A stretch of DNA of 64,000 nucleotides, from positions 4,278,001-4,342,000 of the forward strand of contig NZ_PYFT01000001.1 in assembly GCF_003023845.1 (NCBI RefSeq). The letters are read 5' to 3'. Under the pieces are notes generated by a model, which worked only from the letters and a program-made list of their open reading frames with translations, did not search any database and had not been told where the DNA came from. A program made the translations under genes and the position numbers. The stretch's first letter is position 1; the number at the start of each line of letters is the position of its first letter. Positions 1 through 10,960 of the stretch are shown here, in pieces. The stretch comes from Adhaeribacter arboris (lineage in GTDB: Bacteria; Bacteroidota; Bacteroidia; Cytophagales; Hymenobacteraceae).

Positions 1-798
1 GCCCCCTTTATTAGATTCTGTTTTATCGCCACCGATATCGGAAGAAGAAGAGCCCCCCAAAATATACCCACCATCACGGGTTTGTTGCAAGGAGGATAGC
101 CAGTCGGAATTATTCCCTCCAAAGGTTTTATCCCATTGTATGACGCCAGTAGAGGTTAATTTTATGATCCAATAATCAGATGCTCCTTTAGAACCTTGAG
201 TTTTATCGCCACTAATGCCCGAAGAAGAAGAGCCCCCCAAAATATAGGCTCCATCGCTGGTCAGTTGTAGGGAGGTTAAGTTGTCCTCATTATCTCCCCC
301 GATGGTTTTGTCCCAAACTTTGGTACCATCGACCTTTAGCTTTACTATCCAGTAATCACTAAAAGGAATACCATATTCATTTACGCCGCCTTTATTAGGG
401 TCAGTTTTATCACCGCCTTTGCCCGACCGTGAACTACCACCTAGGATATACCCACCATCTTGGGTCTGCTGAAGTGATGTTAAATAATCATAATTATCTC
501 CGCCAATAGTTTTATCCCATTCTTTCGTGCCATCCGCTTTTAACTTTACTACCCAGTAATCAGTGGCGTAATCCTCTTTCCCTTTATTGGCTGCGGTTTT
601 ATCACCGCTTTTAGAAGAACTAGAACTTCCTCCCAGAATATAACCGCCGTCATTAGTCTGCTGTACTATGGACAATTCATCACTTTGATTTCCGCCAAAG
701 GTTTTATCCCAGATTTTATTTTGAGCGAAGGTCCATGTAGACATACTTAAGGATAGAAGTAAAAACAGGCTGATAAAGCGCCGATTCATCCTCAACAT
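1..798 (-). CDS. Propeller-type repeat protein, N-terminal 266 residues (continues past window edge)
   Basis: The reading frame is open from ATG at 798 down to base 1, so the gene is incomplete at the left edge. The protein begins with a basic stretch and hydrophobic core (MLRMNRRFISLFLLLSLSM) and a likely signal-peptidase site just before QNKIW. Three full repeats of about 62-67 residues and part of a fourth follow, each with WDKT(I/F)GG, a DGGYILGGSS strand, SGDKT and DYWxxKL. A second in-frame ATG at 789 is an alternative start. By analogy with its five downstream paralogues it is probably a surface or secreted protein with a T9SS sorting domain lying outside the window. It is the upstream-most visible member of the same-strand cluster. 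Function is unknown; the family assignment is firm. Confidence 0.85.
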   Translation of the reverse strand, partial: MLRMNRRFISLFLLLSLSMSTWTFAQNKIWDKTFGGNQSDELSIVQQTNDGGYILGGSSSSSKSGDKTAANKGKEDYATDYWVVKLKADGTKEWDKTIGGDNYDYLTSLQQTQDGGYILGGSSRSGKGGDKTDPNKGGVNEYGIPFSDYWIVKLKVDGTKVWDKTIGGDNEDNLTSLQLTSDGAYILGGSSSSGISGDKTQGSKGASDYWIIKLTSTGVIQWDKTFGGNNSDWLSSLQQTRDGGYILGGSSSSDIGGDKTESNKGG

Positions 799-1180
799 GG
801 GGTATAAAAAAACCCAGAAGGAAAAAGATAAATGTATTTTCATATTGGTAAGAGTAAGCCCATGTTCTGGAAGCAGTAAAAGGAGCATCAAGAGAATGCG
901 CAGTAAACATTAAGGCGTTTACAAATGAAAATCAGTATTACTTTTTATTTTAAAGATAAAGTATTATTTTGAGAATAGATTAGCTATTTAGAATAAATAA
1001 TTAGATAGTAGTAGAATTATCAAGCTTATTATCACCTATTTACCATAAAACAGCAGCAATAACTATCTATAAGCGATTATGAAGGTGCAAGAAGTCCATC
1101 CTGCAGATACATAGAAAATTTAAAATTAAAAGCCAGCTAGCCTTGCAGCTACCCGGCTTTTGTTGACTTATTAAGATTAT
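799..1180. other. Intergenic region with no recognisable gene
   Basis: This AT-rich spacer lies between the first two repeat-protein genes. It must hold the promoter of the gene starting at 798 and the terminator of the gene ending at 1181. The only short reading frame, on the minus strand over the start of the neighbouring gene, has no coding character. Confidence 0.6.
1128..1161 (-). terminator. Probable terminator of the 1181-5803 gene
   Basis: Imperfect inverted repeat with arms 1128-1141 and 1148-1161 (two mismatches). Read on the minus strand, the 3' arm ends in TTTT. It lies just downstream of the stop codon of the 1181-5803 gene. Confidence 0.55.
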
Positions 1181-4100
1181 TTACTTAGTAAGCAGTAGTT
1201 TCTGCTGATGTTGTTGAGTAGGGGTTTGCAGCTGTAACAGATATAAACCGGCTGGTTTATTACCCGCCTGCCATTCTACCTGGTAGATTTGGTTCGCTTG
1301 AGCTTGCTCCTGAAATAAAGTAGTAATTACTCTACCTTGTATGTCATAAATTTGAATTGTAGCAACTTGAGTAGTGGGTAAATTGAAGCTAATACTTACT
1401 ATTTCCCGGAATGGATTAGGATAGGCTTTAAGTAGATTTATATCCGTCTCAGCTTTCAGTTCTGCTCCTGTTTCTTCCCGGGCAGCTACCATCGAGGTAG
1501 TGAGTGGCGCGAGTTTTACCAGCCAGTAATCGGTGCTGCCTTGACTCGGTTGCGTTCTGTCGCCACTTACCCCGGAGTCGGACCTGCCACCTAAGACGTA
1601 TCCGCCATCCTTGGTCTGGAATACCGTTCTCAGCTCTTCCGTGCCACTGCCGCCTAAACGTTGATCCCATTCTTTCTCGCCCTTGTCAGTGGTCTTCACT
1701 AACCAGTAATCCTTACTACCTTGGCTACTTTGGTTCTTATCTCCACTTACCCCGGAGTGGGAGGAACCTCCCAGCAAGTAGCCGCCATCTTGCGTCAGCT
1801 GAATAGTGCGCAACTCTTCCTCCTGGCTGCCCCCAAAGCGTTTATCCCACAACTTCTTACCACTGCCATTAATCTTGAGCATCCAGTAGTCCTTTCCTCC
1901 CTGGCTCACTTGACTTTTATCCCCGCTCTTACCCGAACTGCTCGTACCGGCTACAAAGAAATTACCCGAACTCGTATTAGTACTCCCTAGTGCTCGTAGT
2001 TCATCATCTTGGCTGCCGCCATACGTTTTGTCCCACACTTTCTCTCCCGTGCCACTAATGCGGACTAACCAGAAATCCTTGCCTCCTTTACTCGCTTCAC
2101 TCTTATCCCCGCTGATGCCGGAAGTAGACGTGCCGCCTAACAGAAAGCCTCCGTCTAAAGTTAAGGCTAAGTCTTCCAGTACTTCGTCCTGCGAACCCCC
2201 ATACCGTTTGTTCCACATCTTCTTACCCGTGGCATTGACCTTGACGAACCAATAATCCTGCCCGCCCTTACTTTCCTGGCTCATTGCTCCACTTACCGGA
2301 GAGTTGCTGGTGCCCGCCAAAATAAAAGAACCCGAGGGCAACAGGATAACTTTCTTTAACTCTTCCGTACCACTACCGCCGTAAGTTTTATCCCAAAGTT
2401 TTGTGCCTTGCTTATCTATTTTGAGGATCCAGTAATCCCGCTCTCCTTGGCTGGCCTGGGTCTTATCCCCACTCACTCCCGAAATTGAAGAACCGCCCAG
2501 CAGATAGCCGCCATCCGAAGTCTGAACCATACTGTTCAAGTAATCATCTGAAGAGCCGCCGTAGCTTTTCTCCCACAACTTCTTGCCGTTTTTATCACTT
2601 TTCACTACCCAGTAGTCGTTTTTACCTTGGCTACTTTGGCTCTTATCCCCACTTACTCCCGAGGTCGTGTAACCACCCGATAAATAACCGCCATCTGAAG
2701 TTTTAATCACTGTTGTAAAGTTGTCCTTCCCCATACCACCATACCGCATGTTCCATTGCGCTGTTAAGGATTGTTCTGCTGAAAGCTTTACTATCCAATA
2801 ATCATTACCGCCTTTATTCGCTTGGGATTTTTCGTATGATTTTCCTGAATTTGAACTGCCCCCTAAAATATAATTACCATCACGCGTATGCTGAACAGAA
2901 CGGAGATAATCATCGTTGTTTCCTCCTAAGGTTTTATCCCAAGCTTTCGTACCATCGGCTTTTAGCTTCACTATCCAATAATCAGTAGTGAAATAATCCT
3001 TACTGCATTCACATCGCTTTGCTTCGGATTTATCACCGCCAATGCCGGAATCAGAAGATCCGCCCAGAATATAGCCACCATCGTGCGTCTGCTGCAGAGA
3101 AGCAAAATAATCCGTGCTCGTGCCGCCGATCGTTTTATCCCAAAGCTTTGTGCCATCTACATTCAATCTCACTACCCAATAATCATAGCTACCTTCTATA
3201 CCTTTATCGGTTTTATCGCCGCTGATTCCAGAATTAGAAGTACCGCCCATGATATACCCACCATCAATGGTTGGTTGCAGTGAGGCTAATAAGTCGTTGC
3301 TATCTCCGCCAAAGGTTTTATCCCATTCTTTGGTACCATCGGCTTTTAGCTTCACTATCCAGTAGTCGGATGAATTTTGACCATCATAATTTATATAAGA
3401 GTCCTGGCTCTTATCGCCGCTTATTCCGGAGTCAGAAGTACCACCTAGAATAAACCCGCCATCACTGGTTTGCTGCAGAGAGGTTAATTTATCATCATAG
3501 TTCCCTCCTATGGTTTTATCCCATACCTTATTCCCGCTGGCATTCAGCTTTATTACCCAGTAATCTTCAGAGCCTTTCTTGGCCTCAGACTTATCCCCGC
3601 TTTTGCCAGAGAAAGAATATCCTCCCAGAATATAACTACCATCACTCGTCTGCTGCAAAGAGGTTAAATAATCTACACTATTACCCCCAAAAGCTTTATC
3701 CCACACTTTATTCCCGCTGGCATTCAGCTTTACTACCCAATAATCATAGTTTCCTCTATTGGCCTCCGATTTATCGCCGCTAATGCCTGAATTAGAATAT
3801 CCTCCTAAAATATATCCCCCATCACTCGTCTGCTGAATTGATGTTAATTGCTCGCTACCCATACCCCCCAAAGTTTTGTCCCATTGCTTCTCCCCATTTT
3901 CATTCAACTTTACTATCCAGTAATCGTACTCCCCCTTACAGTTTTCTGATTTATCACCGCTCTTGCCGGACTGAGACCACCCTCCCATAATATAGCCGCC
4001 ATCGCGTGTTTGTTGCACGGAGGTTAGAAAGTCCTCATAGCTCCCTCCTATGGTTTTATCCCATTCTTTTTTCACTATGGATGGTGCTTCTACCTCGAAG

Positions 4101-5803
4101 GTCCGAGTAGTATCTGCGGGTTGGTAGGTCCCATTACCTGCCACCGATGCTTTTACCGTAACAGTACCTATTCCAGTAAGTGTAACTACATTACCCTGTA
4201 CTTTTGCCGGACCGGATACTACCTTAAAAGTAATCGGCAAGCCCGAACTAGCCGTAGCCGAAAGAGCAAAAGGTGCTTCACCCAAAGTTTTATTGATTAT
4301 AGGCTCAAAAGTAACTGTTTGAGAGTAAAGGTTATCTCCACTGTTATCCAGCTTCACAATCCAGTAATCACTTCCTCCTTTAGAAGCTTCCGTTTTATCG
4401 CCCTTTTTACCGGAAACAGATAACCCCCCCAGAATATAGCCCCCATCTTTAGTCAGTTGTACCGAATGTAGGTTATCCAAACCTTTTCCACCAAAGGTTT
4501 TATCCCAAACTTTGTTGCCACTAGCACTTAGTTTTACCACCCAATAATCCCCGGTACTACATCCATACTCGTTACACTCTCCTTTATTTTCTTGCGTTTT
4601 ATCCCCGCTCTTACCGGAGTAAGAAGTTCCTCCCAAAATATAGCCTTTATCTTTAGCCTGTTGCACTGAGCTTAACTCATCACGACTATCGCCACCAATC
4701 GTTTTATCCCATTCTTTGCTGCCATCAGCTTTTAGCTTAACTATCCAGTAATCGGGTGGAAGAATATAAACGACTTCATCCTTGCGCCCTTTGTTATCCT
4801 CCGATTTATCTCCACTTTTTTTAGAGTAAGAATATCCCCCCAGGATATAGCCGCCATCACTGGTTTGTTGAAGCGATGTTAAATAATCATCGTCCGTGCC
4901 GCCAATGGTTTTATCCCATTCTTTTTTCCCACTTCCATCCAGTTTGACAATCCAGTAATCGTAGTTGTTTTTATTGGCTTGGGATTTATCCCCACTCTTA
5001 TCCGACAAGGACCAACCACCCAGAATATAGCCGCCATCACTCGTCTGTAGTACCGAGGTCAGATAATCTTCCCTATTCCCACCAATGGTTTTATCCCATA
5101 CTTTATTTCCACTGCCATCTACCTTCACTATCCAGTAATCATTAACTTTAGCGTTACCTTTTAGTCCTTCAGTTTTATCGCCACTTATCTTAGAATACGA
5201 AGAGCCACCGAGGATATAGCCACCGTCGTTGGTTTGCTTCAGGGAAGTTAGGTTATCTGCTTTGCTCCCGCCAATGGTTTTATCCCATTGCTTCTTACCA
5301 TTGCTATCCAGCTTCACAATCCAGTAATCACTTCCTCCTTTAGAAGCTTCAGTTTTATCCCCGCTTTTACTGGACAAAGAAGTACCTCCTAGAATATATC
5401 CCCCATCACTAGTCTGTTGTAGTGAGGATAATTCATCCCTACTATCACCCCCTATAGTTTTATCCCATTCCTTCGTACCATCAGCTCTTAACTTTACTAT
5501 CCAATAATCACTGATAGGATTACCTAATTCATCTTTCCTTCCTTTATTATCTTCGGATTTATCGCCACTTTTGCCGGACAAGGAAGTACCTCCCAGAATA
5601 TAACCGCCATCTTTGGTCTGCTGAACAATAGATAAATTATCATAATTATTTCCGCCGATGGTTTTGTCCCAAATTTTATTTTGGGCAAAAGAGATGATAG
5701 GTATACTCACATAAAATAACAGGATGATGCTTAAAAAGCACCACCTAGCACTTATTGCCTGATTTGCTAAAAGTAGAAAAGAACAAGGTAAATGTGTTTT
5801 CAT
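1181..5803 (-). CDS. Giant T9SS-exported protein with 21 propeller-type repeats and an Ig-like domain
   Basis: 1540 residues. A signal peptide (hydrophobic core around residues 20-40, ending SFAQ) is followed by seven repeats (about 43-490), one Ig-like domain of the type SATASSGLPITFKVVSGPA (about 491-576), seven more repeats (to about 1015), a third block of seven (about 1016-1432), a linker TTSMVAAREE, and a T9SS type A sorting domain with YPNPF and a C-terminal QKLLLTK tail. Each repeat carries W-D-K, GG, DGGYIxGG, SGDK and DYWxVK. The pattern resembles SBBP and Delta-60 beta-propeller repeats, so three seven-bladed propellers are inferred. The loop before DYW varies greatly in the first two blocks. 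The likely location is the cell surface or medium; ligand unknown. It shares nearly identical DNA tracts with the next gene. Confidence 0.9.
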   Translation of the reverse strand: MKTHLPCSFLLLANQAISARWCFLSIILLFYVSIPIISFAQNKIWDKTIGGNNYDNLSIVQQTKDGGYILGGTSLSGKSGDKSEDNKGRKDELGNPISDYWIVKLRADGTKEWDKTIGGDSRDELSSLQQTSDGGYILGGTSLSSKSGDKTEASKGGSDYWIVKLDSNGKKQWDKTIGGSKADNLTSLKQTNDGGYILGGSSYSKISGDKTEGLKGNAKVNDYWIVKVDGSGNKVWDKTIGGNREDYLTSVLQTSDGGYILGGWSLSDKSGDKSQANKNNYDYWIVKLDGSGKKEWDKTIGGTDDDYLTSLQQTSDGGYILGGYSYSKKSGDKSEDNKGRKDEVVYILPPDYWIVKLKADGSKEWDKTIGGDSRDELSSVQQAKDKGYILGGTSYSGKSGDKTQENKGECNEYGCSTGDYWVVKLSASGNKVWDKTFGGKGLDNLHSVQLTKDGGYILGGLSVSGKKGDKTEASKGGSDYWIVKLDNSGDNLYSQTVTFEPIINKTLGEAPFALSATASSGLPITFKVVSGPAKVQGNVVTLTGIGTVTVKASVAGNGTYQPADTTRTFEVEAPSIVKKEWDKTIGGSYEDFLTSVQQTRDGGYIMGGWSQSGKSGDKSENCKGEYDYWIVKLNENGEKQWDKTLGGMGSEQLTSIQQTSDGGYILGGYSNSGISGDKSEANRGNYDYWVVKLNASGNKVWDKAFGGNSVDYLTSLQQTSDGSYILGGYSFSGKSGDKSEAKKGSEDYWVIKLNASGNKVWDKTIGGNYDDKLTSLQQTSDGGFILGGTSDSGISGDKSQDSYINYDGQNSSDYWIVKLKADGTKEWDKTFGGDSNDLLASLQPTIDGGYIMGGTSNSGISGDKTDKGIEGSYDYWVVRLNVDGTKLWDKTIGGTSTDYFASLQQTHDGGYILGGSSDSGIGGDKSEAKRCECSKDYFTTDYWIVKLKADGTKAWDKTLGGNNDDYLRSVQHTRDGNYILGGSSNSGKSYEKSQANKGGNDYWIVKLSAEQSLTAQWNMRYGGMGKDNFTTVIKTSDGGYLSGGYTTSGVSGDKSQSSQGKNDYWVVKSDKNGKKLWEKSYGGSSDDYLNSMVQTSDGGYLLGGSSISGVSGDKTQASQGERDYWILKIDKQGTKLWDKTYGGSGTEELKKVILLPSGSFILAGTSNSPVSGAMSQESKGGQDYWFVKVNATGKKMWNKRYGGSQDEVLEDLALTLDGGFLLGGTSTSGISGDKSEASKGGKDFWLVRISGTGEKVWDKTYGGSQDDELRALGSTNTSSGNFFVAGTSSSGKSGDKSQVSQGGKDYWMLKINGSGKKLWDKRFGGSQEEELRTIQLTQDGGYLLGGSSHSGVSGDKNQSSQGSKDYWLVKTTDKGEKEWDQRLGGSGTEELRTVFQTKDGGYVLGGRSDSGVSGDRTQPSQGSTDYWLVKLAPLTTSMVAAREETGAELKAETDINLLKAYPNPFREIVSISFNLPTTQVATIQIYDIQGRVITTLFQEQAQANQIYQVEWQAGNKPAGLYLLQLQTPTQQHQQKLLLTK

Positions 5804-6143
5804 AAAGGAAGCATCGGATAAAAGGAGGTAGATAAAACTTTAAATATCCCAGCAAAGCTCAGCCTATATATACTTTTTGAAAAAATATTAAGCAACAAGG
5901 AGTTGGTAGTCTTTGCTTTGTATTTAAATATAGGTATTTAACTTAGAAAAAATATAAATTAATTTAAATTCATATTGGACTATGTTATGTTTCGAAAATG
6001 GTTATCTTAAAAATGTATTTGAAGAAAGTTATAGATTGGAATAGAAGTAATAAGACTCAGCAAACAAATTAATAAAGCCCGAAAAATTAAATAAAGTTAG
6101 AATAATTACCCTGTCTGGCTCCGTTACTTAGGTATAAGCTTGT
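5804..6143. other. Intergenic region, nothing recognised
   Basis: AT-rich spacer between two repeat-protein genes on the same strand. I see no convincing hairpin with a T-tract for the gene ending at 6144 and no coding region. Confidence 0.5.
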
Positions 6144-9100
6144 TTACTTAGCTAAGAATAGCTTTTGCTGGTAGCGTTTAGTAGGGGTTTGCAGTTGCAG
6201 CAGGTACATACCCGCTCCATTTTGAATTGCTTGCCATTCTACCTGGTAGGTTTGGTTCGCTTGAGCTTGACCTTTAAATAAAGTACTTATTTCTCTGCCC
6301 TGGTTATCGTACACCTTCACTTCGGCTGGTTGGGTTTGGGGTAAAGTAAAGCTTACTTTTACTTGCTCTTTAAAAGGATTAGGATAAGCTTTTAACAAGG
6401 TAGATGCTGTTTCCTTTACCGGTTCTTCTGTTACCGTTTCTTCTCTGGCTGCTACCATCGAGGTAGTTAGAGGAATTACTTTCACCAGCCAGTAATCGGT
6501 GCTGCCTTGACTCGGTTGCGTTCTGTCGCCACTTACCCCGGAGTCGGACCTGCCACCTAAGACGTATCCGCCATCCTTGGTCTGGAGTACCGTTCTCAGC
6601 TCTTCCGTGCCACTGCCACCCCAGCGTTGATCCCATTCTTTCTCTCCCTTGTCAGTAGTCTTGACTAACCAGTAATCCTTTCCCCCTTGACTTCCTTGAC
6701 TCTTATCCCCACTAATGCTGGAAGCAGAACTCCCGCTCAGCATGTAACCGCCCTCTTTCGTCATTAAGGCTGACCGAAGTTCTTCGTCCTGGCTGCCCCC
6801 AAAGCTTTTATCAAACAATTTCTTGCCGGTATCATTAATCTTAAGCATCCAGTAATCTTTTCCTCCCTGGCTCGCCTGACTTTTATCCCCGCTCTTACCC
6901 GAACTGCTCGTACCGGCTACAAAGAAATTACCCGAACTCGTATTGGTACTCCCTAGTGCCCGCAGTTCCTCGTCAGAACTACCCCCAAAGGTTTTGTCCC
7001 ACACTTTCTCTCCCGTTCCCGTAACTCGTACCAGCCAATAGTCTTTGCCTCCTTTACTCGCTTCACTCTTATCCCCGCTGATGCCGGAAGTAGACGTGCC
7101 ACCCAGCAGAAAGCCTCCGTCTAAAGTTAAGGCTAAATCTTCCAATACTTCGTCCTATGAGCCCCCATACCGTTTGTTCCACATCTTCTTACCCGTGGCA
7201 TTGACCTTGACGAACCAATAATCCTGCCCGCCCTTACTTTCCTGGCTCATTGCTCCACTTACCGGAGAGTTGCTGGTGCCCGCCAAAATAAAAGAACCCG
7301 AGGGCAACAGGATAACTTTCTTTAACTCTTCCGTACCACTACCGCCGTAAGTTTTATCCCAAAGTTTTGTGCCTTGCTTGTCTATTTTGAGGATCCAGTA
7401 ATCGCGCTCTCCTTGGCCGGCTTGGGTTTTATCGCCGCCTATGCCCGACAAAGAACTACCCGCCAGTAAATAGCCGCCATCCGAAGTCTGAACCATACTG
7501 TTCAAGTAATCATCTGAAGAGCCGCCGTAGCTTTTCTCCCACAACTTCTTGCCGTTTTTATCACTTTTTACCACCCAATAGTCGTTTTTACCCTGGCTAA
7601 TCTGGCTCTTGTCACCACTTACGCCCGAAGTAGCAAAGCCACCTGATAAGTAGCCACCATCCTTGGTTTCAATGGCGGTAGTAAAGTTGTCTTTACCTGA
7701 ACCGCCGTAACGCATATTCCATTGCGCGGTAACCGGTTGCTTTTCTTGGAGCTTTACTATCCAGTAATCACTAGTAAGTGAACCATATTGATCACTCTCC
7801 CCTTTATTAGCCTCAGATTTATCGCCATTCATATTAGACTGAGAAAATCCACCGAGAATGTAACCACCATCATCTGTCAGTTGCAGGGAGGTTAGTACAT
7901 CCTGATAATCTCCACCTATGGCACTATCCCACGTTTTTTTCCCATTTGTATCCAACTTTACTATCCAGTAATCCCCACCACCTTTAGAGCCTTTAGTTCT
8001 ATCACCGTCAATTCCGGTTTCTGACCAACCTCCTAAAATAAAATCACCATCATTGGTCTGAAGTAAGGAAGTTAAGCGATCCCACCCATTCCCTCCAATT
8101 GTTTTGTCCCATTCCTTCGTCCCATCCGCTTTCAGTTTTATAACCCAGTAATCAACGTAAAGAGCACCATCCCAGCTTCCTCCTTTATAATCTTCGCTTT
8201 TATCACCACTACTATCAGAATTAGAGGAGCCCCCCAGAATGTACCCCCCATCGCTCGTCGGCTGCAGGGAAGCGAGCCAATCCCAATTATTCCCGCCAAG
8301 AGTTTTATCCCACTCTTTGCTGCCATTGGGCTTCAACTTTATAATCCAAAAATCAGCATAATCAAAACCATCCTCACCACCTTTATTGGCCTCAGTTTTA
8401 TCTCCGCTGATGCCAGACCAAGAGCTTCCCCCTACAATATACCCGCCATCACGCGTCTGCTGTACCTTAGCTAATTGCTCACCTCCACTTCCTCCAATGG
8501 TTTTATCCCACACTTTGCTGCCATCTGCGTTCAACTTTACTACCCAGTAATCCTCATCACCTTTACTAGCTTGTGATTTATCACCACTCTTACCGGATGA
8601 AGAATATCCCCCCAGGATATAGCCGCCATCTTTGGTCTGTTGCACTGAAGATAAATAATCTTGGCCATCTCCGCCTATAGTTTTATCCCAAGCTTTAGTC
8701 CTATCAGCATTTAGCTTTACTATCCAATAATCACTGAAAAATCTGCCAAAACCATCTTTTTCTCCTTTGTTTACTTCCGATTTATCCCCGCCTTTGTTAG
8801 AAACGGAAGAGCCGCCTAAAATATAGCCCCCATCCTTAGTTGGTTGCACAAAAGATAAATTATCATCTTTATTACCGCCAATGGTTTTATCCCATTCTTT
8901 TCTAACCGCTACCGGTGATTCCACGAAGAAAGAATTTATAGCCTCCGCGGGTCGGTAGGTATCATTACCTACTACTGAGGCTTTTACCGTTACCGAACCC
9001 AGGGCGGTGAGCGTTATCTTATTACCTTTTATGGTAGCTGGCCCCGATACTACCTTAAAGCTCACTGGCAAACCCGAACTAGCAGTAGCTACAAGTGTAA

Positions 9101-10553
9101 AAGGGGACTGGCTCAAAGATTTATTCGCAATAGGAGGGAAATTAATTACCTGATTTTTACTACCCCTATTATCTAGTTTTACTATCCAGTAATCATAACC
9201 ACCTTTGGAAGCCTGCGATTTTTCGTCGCTAATGCCGGATTGAGAAGAACCACCCAGAATATACCCGTTATCTGAAGTTACTTGCAATGAAGTCAACATA
9301 TCCCTGTCACTTCCCCCAAAAGTTTTATCCCATTCTTTAGATCCATCTGCTTTTAACTTAACAATCCAGTAATCGCTTTCCCCTCTGGAAGCTTGCGATT
9401 TATCGCCACTAACCCCAGAACTTGAATAGCCTCCCAGAATATAACCGCCATCGCTGGTCAGCTGCACCGAAGATAAGTTATCAACAAAATCTCCTCCTAA
9501 GGTTTTTTCCCAAGCTTTCGTACCATTGGCTTTTAACTTCACTATCCAATAGTCTTCATAACCTCTATATTCCGATTTATCACTACTACTTCCTTGACCA
9601 GTACCTCCTAGAATATACCCGCCATCATTCGTTTGCTGGAGTGCAGCTAAATAGTCCTCCCCATCGCTCCCAATAGTTTTATCCCATTCTTTATTCCCAG
9701 CTGCGTTTACCTTTACCACCCAATAATCGGAACCATACAGAGTGCCTCCATTGTACGGTTCTCCACGTCCATTTTCGGATTTATCACCACTTTTGGGAGA
9801 ACTAGAGCTACCTCCTAAAATATACCCCCCATCACTAGTCTGTTGTAACGAGGAAAAGATATCCGCTCCACTACCACCTATGGTTTTATCCCAAGTTTTA
9901 GAACCATCTGCCTTTAATTTTATTAACCAATAATCAAAGTCGCCTTTGGTTTGGAGTGTTTGGCCACTAGGCTCGGAATAAGATGAACCACCTAGGATAT
10001 AACCTCCATCTTTGGTCTGCTGCAGGGAAGCTAGATTATCATAACCCTCTCCGCCTAAAGCTTTATCCCATTCTTTACTGCCATCCTCCTTAAGTTTCAC
10101 TATCCAGTAACCTAGCTTGGCTTCGGTTTTACTGCCAATAATAGGGGTATTGGAAAAGCCAGCCAGAATATAGCCGCCATCACGCGTTTGCTGAATGGAG
10201 CTTAAGAAGTCATCATATTCTCCCCCAAAGGTTTTATCCCATTCTTTCGTGCCATTTGCTTTGAGCTTCACTATCCAATAATCATTATACCCTTTATTAG
10301 ATTGGGTTTTATCGCCACTTTTGCCCGAATAAGAAGAACCGCCCAGAATATAGCCTCCATCACCGGTCTGCTGCACCGTAGATAACTGTTCCTCCATATC
10401 TCCTCCAAAGGTTTTATCCCAGAGTTTATTTTGAGCTAAAATTGTAACAGGTAGGCTCACATAAGTTATTAAAAATAGGACGAGTAAGCGCCAATCAGGC
10501 ACCACAAACCGATTTAGTTGAACCAGATAGAAACGGGGTAAAGGTGTTTGCAT
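6144..10553 (-). pseudogene. Giant propeller-repeat T9SS protein interrupted by an in-frame TAG
   Basis: One paralogue split into reading frames of 1132 and 333 residues by TAG at 7155-7157. The frame does not change across the stop, and the paralogue at 1181-5803 has CAG (Gln) at the same point, so a single C-to-T change explains it. The whole product would be about 1470 codons: signal peptide (ending ILAQ), seven repeats, Ig-like domain (about 468-551), six repeats, a C-terminal block of seven (from about 943) and a T9SS sorting domain. The stop falls in the fourth repeat of the last block, so the translated part lacks the sorting signal and should not be secreted by T9SS. The downstream frame has an internal Met at 7145 but no signal peptide. 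Sequencing error, suppression or true decay remain possible. Confidence 0.85.
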
Positions 10554-10884
10554 AAAATTTAGAAGTTGGTTTTGTTTAAGGAAGAAGTAAATAAGCGCTT
10601 TAGTAAAAAGATGACGGTAAAACTTGTGTTTCTAAATATAATTGCCCAATAAGAGTAGAGCCGGTAAAGAAATATCAGTGGCAGTTCTTTTCTTCTAATT
10701 AATAGTAAGCATTTTCCCAATTATATTCTAAAAATTATTAATTTTATTTTAATTAAAAGCTATAATTAATTACGCCATATTAATTTACTTTGCAGAAATC
10801 AGGTAAGTAAAAAGGCGAATAGATTATTCCTAGCTTACCTAATGCCTGGTACATTATTTAAATAAGTTGTTTTAAAATGTTACT

Positions 10885-10960
10885 CTAAATCCCTCTCCGG
10901 CCAAAGAGGGATTTAGGATAAGTTCCCATGAGGACGAGCACCCCTTCTCCGGCCGGAGAA
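10885..10960. repeat. Paired GC-rich inverted repeats, REP-like element
   Basis: A perfect 12-bp stem (10885-10896 with 10905-10916, loop of 8) is followed by a perfect 16-bp palindrome at 10945-10960. Both carry the core CTCCGGCC, and the flanks are rich in CCCT and GAGGG. The GC-rich pair stands out from its AT-rich surroundings and resembles short interspersed intergenic repeats. Whether it recurs in the genome cannot be seen here. Confidence 0.5.

Noticed and set aside
716-910. 64-codon minus-strand frame
   Set aside because: It overlaps the start of the repeat-protein gene in another frame and has no family features.
6144-7145. A separate 333-residue gene with a T9SS domain
   Set aside because: It lacks a signal peptide, begins in the middle of a repeat, and continues the frame of the upstream gene after one TAG; it is the tail of the broken gene.
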